Assembly (NCBI RefSeq): GCF_023700745.1
Contig: NZ_JAMPYG010000025.1
Span: 1 to 34,409 of the forward strand
Length of the DNA: 34,409 nucleotides
Direction of reading: 5' to 3'
Origin: Rhodoferax sp.
GTDB taxonomy: Bacteria; Pseudomonadota; Gammaproteobacteria; Burkholderiales; Burkholderiaceae_C
Below, piece after piece: positions 18,618 through 26,458 of this stretch. The notes beneath the pieces are model-generated. The model did not search any database, was not told the DNA's origin, and saw nothing but the letters and a program-made list of their open reading frames with translations. The position numbers were made by a program, and so were the translations under genes. Positions within the stretch are counted from its first letter, which is position 1. Every line of letters starts with the position of its first letter.

Positions 18618-19091
18618 ATGAAAATCAACGACGTTCTATCAGGCCTTCTGATTGGTTCTTTTGGCGCCGCCATTTACGTTCACGCGAGATCTTTCCCGCC
18701 GCTGCCCGGACAGAATGTCGGGCCCAACATGTTTCCGCAATTAATCGCTTCAGGCCTGATGATTTGCGCCGTCATGCTTGTCTTGCGCGGCATCAAGACC
18801 CTCGGCACCCAAGGCTGGATCACCCTGCCGCACTGGTTGGGACAGCGCCGCATTGCGCTCGGGTTCCTGTTGATTCCACTGGTTCTGGTGTTGTACGTGG
18901 CGGTCTCGGAGCATCTGGGGTTCATCCCCACAGCGGTGATCTTGCTGATGACGCTCTTTCTCGTATTCCAGGTCAGACTCCGGACGGCGCTTGTCGTTGC
19001 CATTGTCGGTTCGCTCTGCATTCACACCCTGTTTTACAAGCTCCTCAAGGTGCCGTTGCCGTGGGGCATCCTTGAATCTGTGGCCTGGTAG
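18618..19091 (+). CDS. tctB: Tripartite tricarboxylate transporter small membrane subunit (TctB)
   Basis: A 157-residue protein with four predicted membrane helices (about residues 7-24, 42-59, 75-99 and 107-145, the last region holding two). GPNMFPQLIASGLMICAVMLVLRG is the TctB signature. TctB is the poorly conserved small subunit that works with TctA in the inner membrane. ATG 18618 (MKINDVLSG) is preferred to an upstream ATG at 18567, which would add a non-conserved hydrophilic stretch. The gene lies 147 bases after tctC, separated by hairpins, and 15 bases before tctA. Confidence 0.85.
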   Translation: MKINDVLSGLLIGSFGAAIYVHARSFPPLPGQNVGPNMFPQLIASGLMICAVMLVLRGIKTLGTQGWITLPHWLGQRRIALGFLLIPLVLVLYVAVSEHLGFIPTAVILLMTLFLVFQVRLRTALVVAIVGSLCIHTLFYKLLKVPLPWGILESVAW

Positions 19092-19106
19092 GCCAAAGGC
19101 AAACGT

Positions 19107-20615
19107 ATGCTCGCCCATCTCCTTGCCGCCTTCGGACAGGTGTTTGACCCCTACGTGCTGGGTGTCATCCTGCTGGCCGCCATTTATGGCCTGTTTGTCG
19201 GATCAGTTCCCGGCTTGAGCGCCACCATGGCGGTCGCCCTGCTGGTGCCTGTCACCTTCTTCATGCCACCCGTGCCCGCGATTGCGGCCATGGTGACCGC
19301 CACCGCGATGGCCATCTTCTCCGGCGACATACCGGGTTGCCTCTTGCGAATTCCAGGTACACCCGCCTCGGCCGCCTATACCGACGAGGCCCACGCAATG
19401 ACCAAGAACGGTCAGGCCGAAGTTGCCTTGGGCGCAGGGCTGGTGTTTTCCGTGATCGGGGGTCTGTTCGGCACCTTCGTGCTCATCACGGCCGCCCCAG
19501 TGCTTGCGGAAATGGCGCTCAAGTTTTCCTCATTCGAGTATTTCTGGCTCGTTCTGCTCGGCCTGACCTGTGCCATTTTCATCGCCTCCAGCAGTCCACT
19601 TAAAGGTTTTGTGTCCTTGTTTCTGGGCTTGATGATCGCCTGCGTCGGCATGGGCAATCCTGCCGGCTTTCCGCGTTTCACCTTTGGCAACAGCGACCTT
19701 CTCGGCGGCCTCTCGCTGGTGCCAATCATGGTGGGGATGTTCGCCGTGTCGGAGGTGTTGCGGTACGCGATCACCGCCAGTCAAAAATTGAAAATCGTGC
19801 AGGGCAAGATCGGCAATGTGTTCGCGGGCATGTGGGGTTTGATGGTCAAGTACCCCGCATCCGTTCTGCGCGGCAGCATCCTCGGCACGACGGTGGGCGC
19901 GCTGCCTGGCGCCGGGGCAGACATAGCCGCTTATATCGCCTATGCGATGAGCAAGAAATTCTCCAGGGAGCCGAAGAAATTCGGCACCGGTCACGTCGAG
20001 GGCATTGTCGAAGCGAGTGCGGCCAATAATTCGTCGCTGGCGGGCGCGTGGATTCCGGCGCTGGTGTTCGGCATCCCAGGGGACTCCATTACAGCCATTG
20101 TCATCGGCGTGCTCTACATGAAAAACCTGAACCCGGGACCGATGATTTTTGTCACCAATCCGGTTGCCATGTACTCGGTGTTCATCGTCTTTGTGTTTGC
20201 CAATTTGCTGATGCTGCCACTTGGTTTTCTCGCCATCAAGCTGGCCAAGAAGATTCTCGGCGTACCGCGCAACATTCTGATGCCCCTGATTCTTCTGTTT
20301 TGCATCGTCGGCGCCTACTCCATCAACAACAGCGCATTTGATGTCGGCATCATGCTCGGCTTTGGCTTGCTGGCCTACCTGATGGAAGAAAACGGGTTTC
20401 CGATCGCGCCCACGATCCTGGGGGTGGTCCTGGGTGGCATGCTGGAAGAAAACTTCATCAGCTCGATGATCAAGTCGGATGGCAACATCCTCGCTTTTTT
20501 CAACCGCCCCATCGCGGGCACCCTGGGTGTACTCACCCTTCTTGTTTGGTGCATGCCCATTGTCATGCGCCTGCTTCGCAAAAAGCAGATAAAAGAGGTC
20601 TATCTGAATGGATGA
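19107..20615 (+). CDS. tctA: Tripartite tricarboxylate transporter large membrane subunit (TctA)
   Basis: A 502-residue integral membrane protein with about 11-12 helices, the main transport channel of the TTT system. The conserved GLSATMAVALLVPVTFFMPP and FSGDIPGCLLRIPGTPASAAYTDE near the N-terminus and the second repeat GALPGAGADIAAYIAYAMSKKFS...EGIVEASAANNSSLAGAWIPALVFGIPGDSITA are the TctA signatures. Transport is driven by a cation gradient. Its 3' end overlaps the ATG of the following SDR gene by 8 bases, so transport and metabolism are translationally coupled here. Confidence 0.94.
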   Translation: MLAHLLAAFGQVFDPYVLGVILLAAIYGLFVGSVPGLSATMAVALLVPVTFFMPPVPAIAAMVTATAMAIFSGDIPGCLLRIPGTPASAAYTDEAHAMTKNGQAEVALGAGLVFSVIGGLFGTFVLITAAPVLAEMALKFSSFEYFWLVLLGLTCAIFIASSSPLKGFVSLFLGLMIACVGMGNPAGFPRFTFGNSDLLGGLSLVPIMVGMFAVSEVLRYAITASQKLKIVQGKIGNVFAGMWGLMVKYPASVLRGSILGTTVGALPGAGADIAAYIAYAMSKKFSREPKKFGTGHVEGIVEASAANNSSLAGAWIPALVFGIPGDSITAIVIGVLYMKNLNPGPMIFVTNPVAMYSVFIVFVFANLLMLPLGFLAIKLAKKILGVPRNILMPLILLFCIVGAYSINNSAFDVGIMLGFGLLAYLMEENGFPIAPTILGVVLGGMLEENFISSMIKSDGNILAFFNRPIAGTLGVLTLLVWCMPIVMRLLRKKQIKEVYLNG

Positions 20616-21363
20616 TTTGAAAGCTAAAGTGGTTCTGGTCACGGGTGCCTCCACCGGCATTGGTGCGGCTTGCGCAAAAGCCTTCGGCGCACTCGGCTGC
20701 AAGGTGGTAGTGCATTACAACAGTTCCAGGGATGCGGCGATGGCGGTGGCCGAAGCAGTTGAGAAAGCCGGCGGCGAGGCGCTGGTGGTTCAAGGCGATC
20801 TGCACCGCAGCACCGAGTGCGCGCGGATCGTCACGGAAACGGTCAGGCGGTTCCAGCGCATAGACCTGTTGATCAACAACGCTGGTGCCTTGGTCAAGCG
20901 CGTGCCGATCACCGAGATCAACGATGAAATTTTCGACGACATCGTGGATCTGAACGTCCGCTCGATGTTGATGTGCACCCAATACGCCGTACCGCACATG
21001 GCACGAGGCAGCAGCATCATCAACCTGACCAGTATCGCCGCGCGCACTGGCGGTGGACCGGGCGCGAGCCTGTATGCAGGTTCCAAAGGGTTTGTCAGCA
21101 CGGCAACCAGGAGCCTCGCCAAGGAACTCGCAAGCCAGCAGATTCGTGTCAATGCCGTCTCCCCCGGCGTGATCACCACGCCGTTCCATGACAAATTTTC
21201 CACGCCCGCGCAACTCGAAGCGATGCGCCTGACGATTCCGATGGCCCGGCTCGGTTCGGCCGACGAATGCGTCGGCGCATTCATGTACCTCGCCTCGGAA
21301 AAACTGTCCAGCTATGTCACCGGGCAGATCATCGAGGTCAACGGCGGGCAGTACATGCCTTAA
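20608..21363 (+). CDS. SDR-family oxidoreductase 1 of the array
   Basis: A 251-residue classical short-chain dehydrogenase. The cofactor motif TGASTGIG is at residues 13-20, followed by NNAG, catalytic Ser in NLTSIAAR and YAGSK (Tyr and Lys). The stretch after the second strand (VHYNSS) lacks the acidic residue of NAD-dependent enzymes, so NADP is possible. It ends EVNGGQYMP, close to EVNGGQLMP of the SDR at 24773, and the two share long blocks (ECVGA, TGQIIEVNGGQ, SIAAR), so they are paralogues. It overlaps tctA by 8 bases. It probably oxidises or reduces a hydroxyl of the sugar acid imported by TctCBA; the general FabG-like annotation says no more than that. Confidence 0.85.
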   Translation: MDDLKAKVVLVTGASTGIGAACAKAFGALGCKVVVHYNSSRDAAMAVAEAVEKAGGEALVVQGDLHRSTECARIVTETVRRFQRIDLLINNAGALVKRVPITEINDEIFDDIVDLNVRSMLMCTQYAVPHMARGSSIINLTSIAARTGGGPGASLYAGSKGFVSTATRSLAKELASQQIRVNAVSPGVITTPFHDKFSTPAQLEAMRLTIPMARLGSADECVGAFMYLASEKLSSYVTGQIIEVNGGQYMP

Positions 21364-21434
21364 CGCAGCCCCTGGCCGCGTCAAACAACCCAATCATGGC
21401 GCTGCAAGCGCGCCGCTTACATGAGGAGTATGTG

Positions 21435-21506
21435 ATGGAAAAACGTCATCAATGCCATGTGTCGGGCCGTCATGCGGCTGTGACCTGCGGGAAGGAGGTC
21501 TGCTGA
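21435..21506 (+). CDS. Small ORF of 23 codons coupled to the LDH2-family gene
   Basis: A short reading frame not recognisable as any known family. GAGGAG at 21423-21428 lies six bases before its ATG, an excellent ribosome-binding site. Its TGA overlaps the ATG of the next gene (TGATG at 21504-21508), and the next gene's AAGGAGGT lies inside its last codons. The 23-residue product is rich in His (positions 5, 8, 13) and Cys (7, 18, 23), with a basic start MEKRHQ. It could be a translated leader that opens the downstream ribosome-binding site, or a metal-binding micropeptide. Alternatively the GAGGAG is accidental. Only conservation or ribosome profiling could tell. Confidence 0.45.
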   Translation: MEKRHQCHVSGRHAAVTCGKEVC

Positions 21507-22570
21507 TGGGCGCCACGGATCGGTATGCCAGCGCGGCGTTGACGCGCTTCGCTGTTGAGTTGCTGCAGACAGTGGGCATGGATGCCGTGCTGGCCGAAGC
21601 GGTCGCCCAGACGCTGGTCGAGGGCGACCTGATGGGCCACGACACGCATGGGCTGGCCTTGCTCGCACCCTACGTCAAGGAAATCGAAAAAGGCACCATG
21701 GCACTCACGGGCGCACCCGAGGTTCTTTCCGATCATGGCGCCTCCCTGTTGTGGGACGGGCGGCGTTTGCCCGGACCGTGGCTGGTGCTCAATGGCATTG
21801 ATGCGCTGGTGCCGCGCGCCCGCCAGTACGGCAGCGCGACACTGGTCATTCGGCGTAGTCACCATATCGCTTGTCTCGCCACTTACCTGTTGCGCGCGAC
21901 CGAGGCCGGCTTCATGCTGCTGCTGGCGAGTTCCGACCCGGCCGTGCAAAGCGTGGCGCCCCACGGCGGAACGCGGGCTGTCTTCACCCCCAACCCGATC
22001 GCCGCCGGCATCCCGACTTCAACCACGCCGTTCCTGATTGACATTTCTTCCTCGATCACGACCAATGGCATGAGTGCGCGCTTGCACAAGGCGGGCCGGC
22101 AGTTCGACGAAGCCTGCATGCTGGATGCCGAGGGGCATCCAAGTCGCGACCCGGGTGTGCTCGCCACGAATCCACCCGGCACCATCATGCCCCTGGGCGG
22201 CCTGAGCTCAGGGCACAAGGGCTTTGGCCTGGCTTTGTTGGTCGAGGCGCTCACCGGTGGGCTCGCCGGTCACGGTCGCGCGGATCCGCCTGACGGCTGG
22301 GGCGCCACGGTGTTCATGTCTTTGTATGATCCGGCGGCATTCGGCGGTACCGCAGACTTTTTCCGCCAGACCGATTGGCTTGGGCAGGCATGCAGAAGCA
22401 ATCCGCCGCAGCCCGGCGTTGATGCCGTGCGCCTGCCTGGCGACCGGGGGCTTTCGCGCATGAAGGCGCAGGGGCGCGATGGCATCGTGCTGCATCCGAC
22501 CATCCCGCCGATGCTGACCGAATGTGCGCAACGCTACGACATGCAGTTTCCTGCGCCGCTTGAAAATTAA
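21506..22570 (+). CDS. LDH2/malate dehydrogenase-family oxidoreductase 1
   Basis: A 354-residue member of the LDH2 (YlbC/DlgD/ComC) NAD(P)-dependent 2-hydroxyacid dehydrogenase family, which is unrelated to ordinary lactate dehydrogenases. GHDTHGLALLAPYV (near residue 42) holds the conserved catalytic His region, RRSHHIACLATYL and PHGGTRAVFTPNPIAAGIPT follow, and GHKGFGLALLVEALTGGLAG is the late signature. Members interconvert 2-hydroxy and 2-keto acids such as malate, ureidoglycolate, sulfolactate or 2,3-diketogulonate. Start ATG 21506 has a consensus AAGGAGGT at 21492-21499. The next gene is the DUF1537 kinase, so the substrate is probably a hydroxy acid upstream of phosphorylation. A second, divergent LDH2 gene lies at 30977. 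Confidence 0.88.
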   Translation: MGATDRYASAALTRFAVELLQTVGMDAVLAEAVAQTLVEGDLMGHDTHGLALLAPYVKEIEKGTMALTGAPEVLSDHGASLLWDGRRLPGPWLVLNGIDALVPRARQYGSATLVIRRSHHIACLATYLLRATEAGFMLLLASSDPAVQSVAPHGGTRAVFTPNPIAAGIPTSTTPFLIDISSSITTNGMSARLHKAGRQFDEACMLDAEGHPSRDPGVLATNPPGTIMPLGGLSSGHKGFGLALLVEALTGGLAGHGRADPPDGWGATVFMSLYDPAAFGGTADFFRQTDWLGQACRSNPPQPGVDAVRLPGDRGLSRMKAQGRDGIVLHPTIPPMLTECAQRYDMQFPAPLEN

Positions 22571-22588
22571 TGGCGTCTGCGCATCAGC

Positions 22589-23689
22589 ATGAAACCCTGG
22601 CACATCCTGGCCGACGATCTGACCGGTGCGCTCGACAGTGCCGCGGCATGGGCCAATGCGGGTGATGTACCGGTTTTTCTCGACCAGCCCGGTCAATCCG
22701 GACAGCTTGTGCAGATTGTCGCCACGGGCACACGCGATGTGCCACCCGTCAAGCTGCCCGCCCTGCTGACACCCAGTCTGGACTGGCTGGTCGCCAGCGG
22801 CAGCGCCTTCAAGAAAATCGACAGCCTGTTGCGTGGCAACACTTTTACCGAGCTCGCCTGGCTCATGCGCAGCGGGCGCTTTGCTGGCGTGGTGTTCGCG
22901 CCGGCCTTTCCCGCGCAAGGGCGTTTCACGGCCCAGGGACGCCACTGGGTGGCACCACCGCACCAGCCCCACGGCCCGCGCACGCACGAACACGCCGGTA
23001 CGCTGGTGCAGGCCTTGGCCGATGTGGGCCTGGGCACGCGTCTGCCGATCCGGGTGCAGGACAGTCTGCAGGATGCGGGCAAGGTCGTGATCCCCGACGT
23101 GCTGAGCGACCAGGACCTGGACCAGCTCGCGGACCTGGCGGTCCAGCCGCAGGCGCAGCGCTGGCTGTGGTGTGGCAGCGCCGGACTGGCCTGGGCGCTG
23201 GCGCGGCAGGATGGCGTCGCGACACCGTCAGGCACCGGCAGCGAGGCCACGACGGCGCCACCCACCCCGGCCCAGGGCTTGACCCTGGTGCTCACTGCCA
23301 GCCGTCATCCGGTATTGCGGGAACAGTTGCGTCAGTTGCCACCGCGCATGGCAGGTACCGAGCTGCTCGATCTGGCCGAGGCCCAGCCTTTGTGTCCTGC
23401 CGAGGCGCAGGCCCTGTTAAGGCAGCACATGCTGACCCTTGTCAGCAAACGGCCCCGGCCGACCATCCTGGTGGTGGTGGGCGGCGATACCTTGCTGGCC
23501 CTGTGCCGGGCGGCCGATGTGCGCAGCCTGCAAGCCAGCGCCAGTCCGCGCGCGGGCTGGGGTCGTGCCCGTCTGGTTGGTGGGCTGTGGGATGGCTTGA
23601 CCTGTTATTCCCGTTCGGGCGCTTTCGGCCCGCCCGACGACCTGCGCGCCTTGCTGGCCACATTCTCCCTTTCACACCAGACGGATTGA
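22589..23689 (+). CDS. Four-carbon acid sugar kinase family protein (DUF1537)
   Basis: A 366-residue protein of the DUF1537 kinase family (DtnK/OtnK), which phosphorylates C4 sugar acids such as threonate and erythronate on O4. ILADDLTGALDSA (residues 6-18), FKKIDSLLRGN (the KxxDSTLRGN motif with Leu in place of the usual Thr), LWCGSAGLAWAL and VVVGGDTL are recognisable, and the C-terminal SRSGAFG corresponds to the nucleotide-binding KSGxFG. It is shorter than typical family members (about 420 residues), with an apparently trimmed middle and the altered motif. It is followed 19 bases later by pdxA2, the partner that oxidises the phosphorylated acid. The substrate is inferred to be a C4 acid, not proven. 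Confidence 0.82.
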   Translation: MKPWHILADDLTGALDSAAAWANAGDVPVFLDQPGQSGQLVQIVATGTRDVPPVKLPALLTPSLDWLVASGSAFKKIDSLLRGNTFTELAWLMRSGRFAGVVFAPAFPAQGRFTAQGRHWVAPPHQPHGPRTHEHAGTLVQALADVGLGTRLPIRVQDSLQDAGKVVIPDVLSDQDLDQLADLAVQPQAQRWLWCGSAGLAWALARQDGVATPSGTGSEATTAPPTPAQGLTLVLTASRHPVLREQLRQLPPRMAGTELLDLAEAQPLCPAEAQALLRQHMLTLVSKRPRPTILVVVGGDTLLALCRAADVRSLQASASPRAGWGRARLVGGLWDGLTCYSRSGAFGPPDDLRALLATFSLSHQTD

Positions 23690-23708
23690 TTTCCAAGGAA
23701 CGCATCTC

Positions 23709-24722
23709 ATGAACACCCCCATCCGACTGGCCCTGACCATGGGCGACCCGGCGGGCATCGGCCCCGAGATCATTGTCAAGGCCGCGCACCAGATGCGCGA
23801 TCTCGTGGCGCAGGGCCGCATCGAACTCAAGGTGCTTGGCAGTGCCCAGGCGCTGGCGCAAGCCGGGCGCCTGCTCCAGCTCGACAGCGCTGCGCTCGTG
23901 GACATGATCGACGTCGGGCCGGTGCCGCAGCCGCTGACCACTGGCGACATTTCCGAAGCTGGCGGGCACTGGGCCTACCGTGCCGTGGCCCGCGCGGTCG
24001 CGCTGTGCCAGAGCGGTGAGGCCGACGCCATCGTGACCGCGCCGCTGTGCAAGGAGGCGCTGCACCTGGCGGGTTATCCGTTCGAAGGCCACACCGAGAT
24101 GCTGGCCCATCTGAGCGGCATGCGCGATGGCGTGATGATGCTGGCCCATGGGCCGATGCGCGTGACCCATGTCACCACCCACTGCGCCCTGGCCGAGGTG
24201 CCGGCGCGCCTGACGCCGCAGCGCCTGCGCCGCGTGCTTGACGTCACGCTGGAGGCGCTGCATGCGCTGGGCATCCGCCAGCCACGAGTGGCCGTGGCCG
24301 GACTCAATCCGCACGCCGGCGAAGGTGGCATCCTGGGCAAGGAAGACGGCTTCGTCATCGCGCCCCTGGTGGCCGAATACGCCGCCGCCGGTCACGCTGT
24401 GACCGGCCCCTGGCCAGGCGACACGGTGTTCATCAAGTTGCGCGCCCAGCAGTTCGATGCGGTGGTGGCGATGTACCACGACCAGGGCCACATCCCGGTC
24501 AAACTGCTGGGCTTCAGCATCGACCCGGCCACCGGCGTGTGGCAGGCGGTCAGCGGCGTCAACATCACGCTGGGTCTGCCGATTCTGCGCACTTCGGTGG
24601 ACCACGGCACGGCATTCGATATCGCGGGTACGGGGCGCGCCAGTGCCGAGAGCATGGTTGATGCCATCCGGTACGCCATGGCGCTGGTCGAGGGCCGACG
24701 CGCAGTACCTGCTGCAGGCTGA
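23709..24722 (+). CDS. pdxA2: PdxA2-type 4-phospho-sugar-acid dehydrogenase
   Basis: A 337-residue PdxA-family metal- and NAD-dependent dehydrogenase. TMGDPAGIGPEI (residues 10-21), metal ligands H158 (THVTTH), H202 (NPHAGE) and H257 (YHDQGH), and RTSVDHGTAFDIAGTGRA are all conserved. Vitamin B6-pathway PdxA oxidises 4-phosphohydroxythreonine; PdxA2 paralogues next to DUF1537 kinases instead oxidise and decarboxylate 4-phospho-D-threonate or erythronate to dihydroxyacetone phosphate. Position directly after the kinase supports the catabolic role, and nothing else of the B6 pathway is here. GGAA precedes the ATG. Confidence 0.9.
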   Translation: MNTPIRLALTMGDPAGIGPEIIVKAAHQMRDLVAQGRIELKVLGSAQALAQAGRLLQLDSAALVDMIDVGPVPQPLTTGDISEAGGHWAYRAVARAVALCQSGEADAIVTAPLCKEALHLAGYPFEGHTEMLAHLSGMRDGVMMLAHGPMRVTHVTTHCALAEVPARLTPQRLRRVLDVTLEALHALGIRQPRVAVAGLNPHAGEGGILGKEDGFVIAPLVAEYAAAGHAVTGPWPGDTVFIKLRAQQFDAVVAMYHDQGHIPVKLLGFSIDPATGVWQAVSGVNITLGLPILRTSVDHGTAFDIAGTGRASAESMVDAIRYAMALVEGRRAVPAAG

Positions 24723-24772
24723 CGCCGCTGCCCCACTCGAAACAAGCTCTACACGTCACAGGAAAACACCTC

Positions 24773-25552
24773 ATGATCACACCCTCCCAGGCCCTCCGGT
24801 TTGCCGGCAAGTCCGTTCTCGTCACCGGTAGCAGCTCGGGCATCGGCGCGGCGGTGGCGCAATCCTTCGGTGCCGCCGGAGCGCGGGTCGCCGTGCATTA
24901 CGCGCACAACCGCGAGGCTGCGGAGTCCGTCGCCAACGTCATCCGCCAGGCCGGCGGACAGGCCATCACGCTGGCCGGTGACATGCTGGAGCGCAGCGTG
25001 CCCGAGCAACTGGTGACGCAGACCGTTCAGGCCTTCGGTGGTCTGGACATCCTGATCAATAACGCCGGCGACATGTTTGGCCGCCGAACGCTGGAGCAGG
25101 CCAGCGACGCGGACTTTGACCGCGTGGTCGGCCTCAATATCCACGCCGCCTTTGCCATCTGCCGCGCGGCCACGCCTGTGATGCGTCAGGCCGGTCACGG
25201 CAACATCATCAACACCACCTCCATCGCCGCCCGCAATGGCGGCGGGGAAGGTGTCGGCCTGTACGGCTCGGCCAAGGCCTTTGTCAGCACCATGACCCGT
25301 GCGCTGGCACGTGAGATGGCACCGCACGGCGTGCGCGTCAACGGCGTGGCGCCGGGTGTCATCCTGACTGATTTCCACGAACGCAATTCGACGCCGGAAC
25401 AACTCGAAGGCGCCCGCCGTGGCATCCCGATGGGCCGGCTGGGCACCTCTGACGAGTGCGTGGGCGCCTACCTGTTCCTGGCCGACGACCTGCTTTCGGG
25501 CTACATCACCGGCCAGATCATCGAGGTCAATGGCGGCCAGCTCATGCCCTGA
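24773..25552 (+). CDS. SDR-family oxidoreductase 2 of the array
   Basis: A 259-residue classical SDR paralogous to the gene at 20608. TGSSSGIG (residues 20-27), NNAGD, catalytic Ser in NTTSIAAR and YGSAK are in place. VHYAHN after strand two again lacks an acidic residue, so NADP use is possible. The N-terminus is eight residues longer than that of its paralogue. It starts 50 bases after pdxA2, with AGGAAAA before the ATG, and is the last enzyme of the first sub-array before the regulator. Its partner reaction may be reduction of a keto acid made by the LDH2 enzyme, giving epimerisation in two steps; that is inference. Confidence 0.85.
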   Translation: MITPSQALRFAGKSVLVTGSSSGIGAAVAQSFGAAGARVAVHYAHNREAAESVANVIRQAGGQAITLAGDMLERSVPEQLVTQTVQAFGGLDILINNAGDMFGRRTLEQASDADFDRVVGLNIHAAFAICRAATPVMRQAGHGNIINTTSIAARNGGGEGVGLYGSAKAFVSTMTRALAREMAPHGVRVNGVAPGVILTDFHERNSTPEQLEGARRGIPMGRLGTSDECVGAYLFLADDLLSGYITGQIIEVNGGQLMP

Positions 25553-25570
25553 GTGCGACAGTTCAAACTA

Positions 25571-25594
25571 GGCGGTTCAGGGCACCCTGCCGCC
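25571..25594 (+). other. GC-rich hairpin after the SDR gene
   Basis: GGCGG...CCGCC and CAGGG...CCCTG form a stem broken by a two-base bulge. No T-tract follows, so it is a poor intrinsic terminator, but it may mark the end of the first sub-array. Confidence 0.3.
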
Positions 25595-25642
25595 GGTACA
25601 GGGTTTATCCGGATGCACGGAAGAGGGAATCATGAGACTATT

Positions 25643-25659
25643 AATTGGCCTGACCAATT
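25643..25659. promoter_or_regulatory. Operator-like palindrome upstream of gntR
   Basis: AATTGGCCTGACCAATT is a perfect 6-base inverted repeat with a 5-base spacer, 44 bases before the gntR start. A further CCAATT half-site follows at 25662-25667. Thirteen of the first fourteen bases are shared with the site at 17435-17448. FCD-type GntR proteins commonly bind short palindromes in their own promoters, so autoregulation is likely. Confidence 0.68.
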
Positions 25660-25703
25660 GTCCAATTCAGGTTCATCTTTGACAGTCATTCAAAACGCCG
25701 AAC

Positions 25704-26420
25704 ATGCCACTGCAGATCATTCAGCCGCAACGCTTGTACCGCCAGATTGCCGAGCAATTGCGCTCGCTGATCAACCGGGGCGAGTTTCCGGTCGGCAGCC
25801 GCCTGCCGGCCGAGCGGGAACTTGCTACACAGCTGGGTGTCAGCCGTCCTTCGATACGCGAAGCGCTGATTGCGCTGGAGGTGGAGAAGGTGGTCGAGGT
25901 GCGCAGTGGCTCGGGCATTTATGTGCTCAAGCCAAAAGCCCGCCAGCCCTCGCGCAAAAAGACCCGCGACGCGGTCGAATGGGGCCCCTTGGAGCTGATG
26001 CGGGCGCGCGAGCTGGTTGAAAGCGAGGTCGCTGCACTGGCGGCCCGCAATGCGAAAAAAGCAGACCTGAAACTCATCGGTGATGCCTTGCAGCAAATGC
26101 GCGACGAAGTTGCCATGGGCCTGGTGCCACGCGCGGGCGACGAGGCCTTTCACAACGCGATTGCCCAGGCTTGCGGCAACGAAGTGCTGCACGACACCAT
26201 CTGCGGCTACTGGCAAGCCCGACACGGCACGCTGTTCGAACGTTTGGGTGATTATTTTGAAGACCAGAAATCATGGGATGCCGCCCTGATCGAACACGCC
26301 GCAGTGCTGGAAGCGATTCGCACGCACGATGCCGGCGCTGCGCGCAACGCCATGCAACGCCACCTGAAAAATGCCAATCAACGATACAACGCGAGTTGGC
26401 GCCGCGCCAAGCCAGCCTGA
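25704..26420 (+). CDS. GntR-family transcriptional regulator, FadR/FCD type
   Basis: A 238-residue regulator. The winged helix-turn-helix covers about residues 9-75 (YRQIAEQLRSLINRGEFPVGSRLPAERELATQLGVSRPSIREALIALEVEKVVEVRSGSGIYV). The all-helical FCD effector domain follows, with EAFHNAIAQACGNEVL and the C-terminal EHAAVLEAIRTHDAGAARNAMQRHL, whose His residues fit the metal and carboxylate-binding site of the family. Such proteins usually repress catabolic operons until a sugar acid or keto acid binds. Its position between the two sub-arrays and the matching palindromes at 17434 and 25643 suggest it controls the whole region. TTGACA at 25679 has no -10 before the ATG. Confidence 0.92.
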   Translation: MPLQIIQPQRLYRQIAEQLRSLINRGEFPVGSRLPAERELATQLGVSRPSIREALIALEVEKVVEVRSGSGIYVLKPKARQPSRKKTRDAVEWGPLELMRARELVESEVAALAARNAKKADLKLIGDALQQMRDEVAMGLVPRAGDEAFHNAIAQACGNEVLHDTICGYWQARHGTLFERLGDYFEDQKSWDAALIEHAAVLEAIRTHDAGAARNAMQRHLKNANQRYNASWRRAKPA

Positions 26421-26458
26421 CAGCCACAGATTTCACAACCACCAACCGAGGCGACATC

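Noticed and set aside
19530..20702. A 390-codon minus-strand frame opposite tctA
   Set aside because: Rich in His, Gln and Arg as expected for the complement of a membrane-protein gene; tctA explains the sequence.
25679..25684. TTGACA as a -35 box for gntR
   Set aside because: A -10 at normal spacing would fall on the gntR start codon, and none resembling TATAAT is there.
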